The notes beneath the pieces were generated by a model that searched no databases, was not told the DNA's origin, and saw nothing but the letters and a program-made list of their open reading frames with translations. The translations under genes were made by a program, and so were the position numbers. Below, piece by piece: positions 47,423 through 54,075 of a DNA stretch of 64,000 nucleotides. The DNA comes from DATARN01 sp963851105. Its GTDB lineage: Bacteria > Actinomycetota > Acidimicrobiia > Acidimicrobiales > Palsa-688. The stretch covers positions 620,001-684,000 of the forward strand of contig CAWKNP010000002.1 of assembly GCA_963851105.1 (NCBI GenBank), given 5' to 3'. The first letter of the stretch is position 1. Every line of letters begins with the position of its first letter.

Positions 47423-47450
47423 GCGCAAGGACGCGCAAGGCCGGCGCAAA
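47423..47450 (+). promoter_or_regulatory. SARP-type heptamer triplet upstream of the crystallin-like gene
   Basis: GCGCAAG (47423), GCGCAAG (47433) and GCGCAAA (47444) point toward the gene at 47566. A GAGCAGAGTC stretch follows in the same place as GAGTAAGAGTC at genes A and B. One spacing is 10 instead of 11 bp. Confidence 0.6.
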
Positions 47451-47565
47451 CCCTGTGGAGCAGAGTCACGTCGTGCACCCGATCCGAAGGGCGAGATCCG
47501 CAGTCGCTTCCCAGCTGGGAACTCGCCGGCACGACGTAGCCCCTACGAAACAGAAAGAGGATGAC

Positions 47566-48570
47566 ATGCAGACCATCGAACGGCCTCGCCGGTCGGAGCC
47601 TCGCCGGTCGGAGCCTCGCCGGCTCAGGCTCGCGGCGTTGGCGCTGACGACCATGATACTGGCGCTCGGTTTGGGCCTCACCGGGTCCGCCGGGGCCCAG
47701 GTTGCGGGTACGGTCGTCGTGTACGAGAACATCAACTACGGCGGCGCAAGCCGAAGTTTCGCGGCCGGGAGCTACTCCAACGTCGGCTCCGACTGGAACG
47801 ACCGCGCGTCCTCGATTCGAGTGCCGTCCGGCACGGTCGTCTCCGTCTATGTGGACGGCGGCTTCGGAGGACGTTGCGAGAACCTGCGCTCCGACGATGC
47901 CGATCTGCGGGACAACCCAATCGGGAACGACACCATCACGTCGCTGAAGGTCGGACAGGCGTGCCCGCCGCGCCTTTACGATGACCCCAACTACGGCGGC
48001 AGCTACCAGCAGTTCTTCACCAGCATCCCGGACCTTGCGGCGTATGGCTTCTCGGACCGGGCCGAGTCGATGACGCTTCAGCCGGGAACCTTTGTCTCGC
48101 TGTACGACCAGGCGAATTACAACGGGCTATGCGAGCAATTCAACGCCGACGACACGAACTTCGCGAACAACCCGATCCGCCAGCGCGCGTCGTCACTTCG
48201 CATCAATGTCGCATGTCCTCCGCAGGGCGTCATCTTCGACGGCGCCAACTACGACGGCGACTACTACATCGTCCCAATCCAGCCCAACTACATCCTTGGA
48301 TCTCCGTACAACCTTCCGGACGAGTGGGAACATCGAGCGTCGTCCGTCTCCGTGGTGGGGGGCGCAGGCCTTGAGCTTTTGAGGGGCGACTACGTGGTTC
48401 TCGCGAATGGACTTATCGGCGGTTGGGCCGATACCTGCGAGCGGTTTCAGGTGCCTGACCCGGACCTGAGCAACAACGTCATCGGAAACGACCAGGCGAT
48501 CTCGGCGTCTACCTACGTGGGACTCACAGTCCTCCATCTGGTCGACGGGTGCGGCATGTTTTTGTACTGA
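47566..48570 (+). CDS. Secreted beta/gamma-crystallin-like protein
   Basis: The 334-residue protein starts at ATG 47566 (AGAGG upstream). It has a basic N-terminus with a triplicated RRSEP unit encoded by a 15-bp tandem repeat, and a signal peptide ending GLTGSAGAQ. Three or more Greek-key units follow (VVYENINYGGASRSFAAGSYSNVGSDWNDRASSIRV; RLYDDPNYGGSYQQFFTSIPDL; SLYDQANYNGLCEQFNADD), as in beta/gamma-crystallins and the related I36 inhibitors, which often bind calcium. A strong terminator follows. Its promoter region has a heptamer triplet shared with genes A and B. Confidence 0.85.
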   Translation: MQTIERPRRSEPRRSEPRRLRLAALALTTMILALGLGLTGSAGAQVAGTVVVYENINYGGASRSFAAGSYSNVGSDWNDRASSIRVPSGTVVSVYVDGGFGGRCENLRSDDADLRDNPIGNDTITSLKVGQACPPRLYDDPNYGGSYQQFFTSIPDLAAYGFSDRAESMTLQPGTFVSLYDQANYNGLCEQFNADDTNFANNPIRQRASSLRINVACPPQGVIFDGANYDGDYYIVPIQPNYILGSPYNLPDEWEHRASSVSVVGGAGLELLRGDYVVLANGLIGGWADTCERFQVPDPDLSNNVIGNDQAISASTYVGLTVLHLVDGCGMFLY

Positions 48571-48575
48571 ACGAG

Positions 48576-48611
48576 AGGGCCCGGTCGCGCCGATCGCGAC
48601 CGGGCCCTTTT
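48576..48611 (+). terminator. Rho-independent terminator of the crystallin-like gene
   Basis: A 14-bp perfect stem AGGGCCCGGTCGCG/CGCGACCGGGCCCT with a CCGAT loop, followed by TTTT, starts 5 bp after the stop codon. Confidence 0.9.
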
Positions 48612-48684
48612 CCATTCTCTTCGGACTCGAGCCCGCCACCCCACGACGCGGACGACCGGCGCCGGATTGTCGCTCGGGCTGGTG

Positions 48685-49020
48685 ATGCCTACCGGGCAGG
48701 ATGGGGTGGTGCCCACACGAAGCGAGGACGGCAGTGCCGGAGACGCTGCCTACGGGCTGGTCGGAGCTGCCTACACCGAGTACCGAACGCCGGAGCCGTC
48801 GATCGCCGCGGTGATCGACACGGCGCTCGGAGGTTCTCGGACGGAGGTGAACGTCGGCAGCGGAGCCGGCGCGTATGAGCCGCCGGGGCGCCAGGTGACG
48901 GCGGTGGAGCCTTCGTCGTCCATGCGAGCCCTGCGTCCAGCGCGCGTGCCGCTGGCGGTCGACCCGTTGGCTGAGCGACTCCCGTTCGCTGACGGGCCTC
49001 GCCGGCCGCTCGGGGAGTGA
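48685..49020 (+). pseudogene. Class I methyltransferase, N-terminal fragment
   Basis: The frame reads YGLVGAAYTEYRTPEPSIAAVIDTALGG, then TEVNVGSGAGAYEPPGRQVTAVEPSSSMRALRP, the SAM-binding motif I region of class I methyltransferases, and then LPFADG. It stops after about 110 residues, where a complete enzyme would need about 130 more. The remainder is absent, so this is a truncated gene lying against the kinase gene. Confidence 0.65.
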
Positions 49021-49095
49021 CCGAGGTCGACACCCGCAGACCAATGCAGCTCCCCGGTCAGGAGGGCCACCATGCGGGCGAAGTCCACGATTTCT

Positions 49096-51663
49096 TCATC
49101 GGTTTCGGGCGGGCCGGGCCGAGCCGACCAGCGCCTCGACCTGGGCCACCGCGAGGTCGAGGTCGTCGGCCATGGCGCGCAGGACGCCCCAGTCCTCGAC
49201 GGAGGATCCCGCGGCCGCCTCCATCCGGGCGGCGAGCGAGGCCACCTGGCGGGCGCCGACCATTCCGCTGGCACCTTGCAGGCGGTGGGCGTGGCGGCGC
49301 ACCTCCTCCTCGTTACGGGCGGCGAGGGCGGCGCCGAGCGCGGCCATGTCGGAACGTGATGAGCCGACGTAGTCCGCGAGGATCGTCGCCGCCAGCTCGG
49401 GGTCGGCGCCGGTCATCTCGTCCAGGGCAGCGCTGTCGATGACTTCGTCGGCGGCCGGCGCCGTGCGGTCCTCGGCGGGAGCGACGGAGGCGTCGCCGGT
49501 TTCCGCGGCCGTCCATCGGAGGTGGGGCACCCAGCGCCGCAGCATGTCAGCCAGCACCGGCATGGGCGCGGGCTTGCCGAGGAAGTCGTCCATCCCGGCG
49601 GCCACGCACTTCTCCGCCTCGCCGGGCAGGACGTTCGCGCTCCACGCCACGATCGGGACGTGGGGCAGGCCGGCCTCGGCCTCGAGTCGGCGAAGGGCTC
49701 CGGCCAGTTCGAAGCCGTCCATGACGGGCATGTTGAGGTCGGTGAGCACCAGCCCGTACCGGGCGCTCCGGGCGAACAATTCAAGTGCCTGCTGCCCGTC
49801 CTCGGCAGTGTCGACGTGGAAACCGATGATGCCGAGTTGATGGACGACCACGCGCCGGTTGATCGGATGGTCCTCGGCCAGGAGGACCACGCTGCGCTCC
49901 CGCTCGGCCTCTTCCCGGCTCGGCTTCGCCCGCTTCACCAGGACGGGCGCGCCGCCCGACGCGGTCACGACGCCGAGGTCAACGGCCTCGGGATCGACGA
50001 CCGGAAGGCGGGCGGTGAGGAAGAGGGTCGTTCCCTGACCGACGACGCTGTGCATCCTCACGTCGCCACCCATCAACGTGGCCAGACGGCGGCAGATCAC
50101 CAGGCCCAATCCGGTGCCACCCGATCGCGCCGCGATCGAGGCGTCGGCCTGGGTGAATTCCTGGAAGAGCTCGCGCTGCCTCTCGGCCTCGATCCCGATC
50201 CCGGTGTCGGCCACGGAGAACTCGAGGCCTTGGGTCCCGCCGCCGTCGTCGGTGTCACACACGCGCACCGTGAGGGCGATCGTGCCCGACGGCGTGAACT
50301 TCACCGCGTTGGAGATGAAGTTGTTCAGGATCTGGCGGAGGCGCAGGCCGTCGCCGATGTGGGCCGCGGCCACGTCGTCCTCCACCCGACAACTCATCGA
50401 CAGGCCCTTGGACGACGCGGTGTGGAAGAACGTCTGCACCGCCGCGGTGGCCAAGGGGCGCACCATGAACGGTGCCGGTGACAGCTCGAGTTTTCCGGCT
50501 TCGATCTTGGAGAAGTCGAGGACGTCGCCGATGATCTGCAGCAGTACCTGCGCCGACCCCTGTGCCGTGGCGAGCATGCTTTCCTGTTCGGCGTCGAGAT
50601 CGGTCTGGGCGAGCACCTCGAGCATGCCGGTGACGCCGATCATCGGCGTGCGGATCTCGTGGCTCATGGCGGCGAGAAACGTCGACTTGGCCTGGTTGGC
50701 CTCGTCGGCGGCGAGCCGCGCGTCGTGCGCCTCACGTTCGGCGTGCTCGCGGCGCTCGACGTCGGACTGCACGGCGGACGCCATGGTGTTGAACGCCGCC
50801 CCGAGCGCCTCCATCTCGGCGGCGCCCCCGACGTGGACCCGCCGCTTGTAGTTGCCGCCGGCGAACTGCTGGGTGGCGACCGCCAGGTCGCCAAGGGGTC
50901 GAAGGAGGACCTGGCTGGCGCGCACCATGGCCAGGGCCCCGACGAGCACGATCAGCCCGACGATGCAGATCTGCACCAGCGAGAGGGTGCGACTGGTCGT
51001 GTGTGCTCGATCGAGCGTGCTCGTCGTCCGCGCCTCCACGCGAGCGATGAAGTCGCCGATGGCACCCATGATCACGCCCTTCTCCGCAAGGTAGGCGGGA
51101 TCGACAAGCCGCTGATACTCCGACGCGACGTCTGACAGGTACGCGCCATCGACGCCGCGGGCGATCCTCGGGGCGACGCGATCCATGACTTCCAGCTCCA
51201 GCGTCGCCAGGTTGTTCGACGCCCGGAGGGAAGCGTCCAAGGCGTTGAACTCGTCCGGGCTGAACCCGGCGGCCCGCATCTGGTCGGTCAGTGACTCGGG
51301 GTCGCCGTACCGGACCGATCCCGGTCCCTTGGCAAGGACCCGGTCCCAGAACGAGCTGTCGTAGTCGATCGGCCGAGGCGCAGTGCCCGCCCGGATCGCC
51401 AGGATCTGCTCGTAGTACTCCCGGTACCGCGCGTCTCCCGTCGAGACATAGAGGCGAACCATCTGCGTGAGGTCGTTCGAGCTCGTCCGCATGCTGTCGG
51501 CGATGGCGACCGATCGGTTGCGTTGGCTCTCGGCGTGCGCCTGGGCCGCGGACGCTCGCAGTTGGAGGGTGGTGACGACGAGCAGGCTGGCGACGAGCAC
51601 TCCGAGCGTTGCCAGAAGTGCGGCAAGGCGGCGGCGGATCGACGGGGCGTTGCTCGCGCTCAT
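49096..51663 (-). CDS. Hybrid histidine kinase with receiver and HPt domains
   Basis: The 855-residue sensor starts at ATG 51663, overlapping the stop of the SARP-fusion gene (ATGA). The order is: TM1 (13-33), an extracellular helical sensor (about 40-225), TM2 (228-248), HAMP (250-300), a coiled helix, HisKA with His335 in AAMSHEIRTPM, HATPase (N452, DTGIG near 486, GGTGLG near 516), a receiver (LLAEDHP, Asp642 in LTDLNMP, GKP at 696-698) and a C-terminal HPt with His793 in AHRLQGAS. All phosphotransfer residues are present. The HPt would be the donor to another receiver; the co-transcribed SARP-receiver-EAL protein is the obvious acceptor. Confidence 0.93.
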   Translation of the reverse strand: MSASNAPSIRRRLAALLATLGVLVASLLVVTTLQLRASAAQAHAESQRNRSVAIADSMRTSSNDLTQMVRLYVSTGDARYREYYEQILAIRAGTAPRPIDYDSSFWDRVLAKGPGSVRYGDPESLTDQMRAAGFSPDEFNALDASLRASNNLATLELEVMDRVAPRIARGVDGAYLSDVASEYQRLVDPAYLAEKGVIMGAIGDFIARVEARTTSTLDRAHTTSRTLSLVQICIVGLIVLVGALAMVRASQVLLRPLGDLAVATQQFAGGNYKRRVHVGGAAEMEALGAAFNTMASAVQSDVERREHAEREAHDARLAADEANQAKSTFLAAMSHEIRTPMIGVTGMLEVLAQTDLDAEQESMLATAQGSAQVLLQIIGDVLDFSKIEAGKLELSPAPFMVRPLATAAVQTFFHTASSKGLSMSCRVEDDVAAAHIGDGLRLRQILNNFISNAVKFTPSGTIALTVRVCDTDDGGGTQGLEFSVADTGIGIEAERQRELFQEFTQADASIAARSGGTGLGLVICRRLATLMGGDVRMHSVVGQGTTLFLTARLPVVDPEAVDLGVVTASGGAPVLVKRAKPSREEAERERSVVLLAEDHPINRRVVVHQLGIIGFHVDTAEDGQQALELFARSARYGLVLTDLNMPVMDGFELAGALRRLEAEAGLPHVPIVAWSANVLPGEAEKCVAAGMDDFLGKPAPMPVLADMLRRWVPHLRWTAAETGDASVAPAEDRTAPAADEVIDSAALDEMTGADPELAATILADYVGSSRSDMAALGAALAARNEEEVRRHAHRLQGASGMVGARQVASLAARMEAAAGSSVEDWGVLRAMADDLDLAVAQVEALVGSARPARNR

Positions 51664-54008
51664 CCGAGGCGGCCGCCGCCGTGCCCGGCGAGCACCCACG
51701 ACGCGAGCTCGGAACCAACCATGGGCCCGGCGATGAACTGGCCCTGGGCCTCGGAGCATCCGAGGGCGAGCAGCGCGTCGAAGGTGGCGCTCGAGTCGCA
51801 ACCGTCCGCGACGACGCGCAGGCCCGCATCTCGTGCCGCGGTGAGCGAAGACTCGAGCATGGCGAACACGGTGGTGTCGCGTGTCGCGGCACCGACCAGC
51901 CGCCCATCGATCTTGAGCTCGGTGAGGGGCACACGCCCAACCTGGCTGGTGATCGCGGGGCCAGTCCCCAAGTGGCGCATCGACAGCCCGAAGCCCTTCA
52001 CGCGTAGCCGGGTGAGCACGGCAATCGCCGCTCCCGACGCCCGGGCCAGGGCGACGTCGTCGAGCTCCCACACGAAGCGGCCGGGGTTCTCGCCCCGGCC
52101 GCGTACGATGTCGACGAGCCGGTCGGCGAGCGGGGCGTCGGATATCGGGAGCCGGGACACGTTCATGGCCACTCGCATGCGGCCGTCGATCTCGACGCCG
52201 GCTCGCCCCACGTCGACGAGCACTCCGCATGCGTCGGCGACGACGTGCTCGACGAACGTCTCCAGAAGCCCTTCACGCGCCAGGGCAGGGAGCAGGACCT
52301 GGGACGGCACAGCCGAACCGTCGGGGGGCTCCCACCGTCCGGACGCCTCCACACTGCTCATCGCTCCGACGGTGAGGTCGATCCTCGGCTGGAACTGCGT
52401 GGTCACCTCGCCCCGGTCGAGACCGGACCGCAGTTCCTCGGCGCTGACCGCGGCCCGCGGCGCCAGGACAGGGCGGTCGTGCTTCACCTGTGTGTACTGG
52501 CGCAGCACTTCGCCGAGCCGCCGGGCCGTCAGCGGCTTCTCGAGCGCGGCGAGCACATGGAAGCCGTGACTCTCCCCGATCGCTTCGACGGCGCGCAGGA
52601 CGCTGCTTTCGAGACCGCTGGTGATGACCAGCCCGCAGGCGAGCTCTCTTTCCGCCACGCGTTCGACGAACTCGATGCCGTCCATGCCCGGCATGTCGAT
52701 GTCACAGATGATGATGTCGGGAACCTGGCCGGACTCGAGCTGCCGCAGGGCGTCGGAGCCGCTCGCCGCGTCAGCGACGCTGCCGACGCCCAGGCCCCGC
52801 AGGAGTTGCACGACGGTACGGCGCTGGAAGTCGTGGTCCTCGACGACGATGACCGAGTAGTCGGAGAATTCCCCGGCCTGCGTGGCCTGAACGCCGAGAC
52901 GGGCTTGCGTGGCCTGAACACCGAGCCCGGCCTGCGTGGCCTGAACTCCGAGACCGGCCCTCGTGGCCGGGGTCGCGGCCTGCTCTGCGCCACCATGGTC
53001 GGGGGAGACCCAGACGCCCCTGGTCCGGGAGATCGGCGCGGCCGGACCGTCGAGGTCCGGGTCGTGGCGGAGGATCCGTGCCTCGATGTCGGCCAGTTCC
53101 GGCGCAGGCTCGAGACCGAGCTCCTCGCCGAGGGTGGCGCGCACCTGCTGGTAGGCGCGCAGCGCGGCGGACTGGCGCCCCACTCGGTACAGGGCGACCA
53201 TCAGGAGACCCCACGCCCGTTCTCGCAAGGGGTTGGCCTCCACGTGCGACTCGAGGAGCGATAAGACCGTGGCGTGATGCCCGGTGGCCAGCTCGAACTC
53301 GGCGAGGTCCTCGACAGCGGCGAGGCGGGCCTCGTTCAGCCGAGTTGCGTGGGCGCCGAGGTACCCGGCGTCCACGATGTCGACGAGGGCCGCCCCCCGC
53401 CACAGATCGACGGCGCCGGCTAGGTCGGCCGTGGCCGCGGCGACCTCGCCCCGACCGGCCCGTTTCCGGGCACGTGCGGCGAGCTCGCCAAAGTGCAGCG
53501 CATCCACGGCTTCGGCATCGACGTCGAGAATCCACCCGGGATCGCGAGTACGGAGGACATCTCGACGCTCCTGGGCCGCGCCAGCCGCCAGCCCGAGCGC
53601 GCCCCGCAACCGCGAGACCAGGCTCTGGAGCGTCGCCGACGGCGACGCCGGTTGGTCCTGCACCCACAGCGCGGCGCAGAGCGTCTCGCTGCTGACCACC
53701 TGGCCGGCCTGCAGGGCGAGGAGGGCGAGGACAGCCCGCTGCTTCACGCTGCCGATATGGACAGCGCGACCGGATACAACCAGCTCGAACGGTCCCAGCA
53801 CCCGAATTTCGACGGGCGAGCCGAACGGCGAGCGCGCACCCGGCGGGGCGTTGGGCAACGGCGCGCGGGCGTTCCCCTCGCTGGAGATGGTCGGGATCTG
53901 CGCCTCCTTTCGTTTCGGAATGTGGGGCGGTGCGTCAACGTACGAGCCGGAGCGTCCGGCAGCATCGGCGAAACCGCCGATTTCTAAGCCTCGATCCAGC
54001 GGCGACAT
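51660..54008 (-). CDS. SARP-receiver-EAL fusion regulator
   Basis: With ATG 54008 the protein has 782 residues. Residues about 66-160 form an OmpR-type winged-helix domain (VEIRVLGPFELVVSGRAVHIG) and 165-315 a bacterial transcription activation domain (BTAD), together a SARP. Residues 351-379 repeat GLGVQATQA three times. Residues 384-505 form a receiver (VVED, Asp436 in ICDIDMP, Lys491). Residues 530-782 form an EAL-like domain in which EAL reads EAS (554-556), the DD of DDFGTG reads MRHLGTG and AEG reads ADG; MNVS and LKID remain. This predicts loss of c-di-GMP hydrolysis but possible binding. The start is uncertain: AAAGGAGG precedes an ATC at 53897. Confidence 0.85.
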   Translation of the reverse strand: MSPLDRGLEIGGFADAAGRSGSYVDAPPHIPKRKEAQIPTISSEGNARAPLPNAPPGARSPFGSPVEIRVLGPFELVVSGRAVHIGSVKQRAVLALLALQAGQVVSSETLCAALWVQDQPASPSATLQSLVSRLRGALGLAAGAAQERRDVLRTRDPGWILDVDAEAVDALHFGELAARARKRAGRGEVAAATADLAGAVDLWRGAALVDIVDAGYLGAHATRLNEARLAAVEDLAEFELATGHHATVLSLLESHVEANPLRERAWGLLMVALYRVGRQSAALRAYQQVRATLGEELGLEPAPELADIEARILRHDPDLDGPAAPISRTRGVWVSPDHGGAEQAATPATRAGLGVQATQAGLGVQATQARLGVQATQAGEFSDYSVIVVEDHDFQRRTVVQLLRGLGVGSVADAASGSDALRQLESGQVPDIIICDIDMPGMDGIEFVERVAERELACGLVITSGLESSVLRAVEAIGESHGFHVLAALEKPLTARRLGEVLRQYTQVKHDRPVLAPRAAVSAEELRSGLDRGEVTTQFQPRIDLTVGAMSSVEASGRWEPPDGSAVPSQVLLPALAREGLLETFVEHVVADACGVLVDVGRAGVEIDGRMRVAMNVSRLPISDAPLADRLVDIVRGRGENPGRFVWELDDVALARASGAAIAVLTRLRVKGFGLSMRHLGTGPAITSQVGRVPLTELKIDGRLVGAATRDTTVFAMLESSLTAARDAGLRVVADGCDSSATFDALLALGCSEAQGQFIAGPMVGSELASWVLAGHGGGRLG
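52876..52962 (-). repeat. 27-bp tandem repeat coding for the linker of the SARP fusion
   Basis: Three imperfect copies of a 27-bp unit encode AGLGVQATQ between the SARP and receiver modules. The unit is in frame and flexible in length by slippage. Confidence 0.7.
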
Positions 54009-54075
54009 CCCGAACGCGGCGTTTGTGGGTGCCGGCCCGCCGTGCTTAGATCGATTTCGGGGAAGGAGTGGACGC

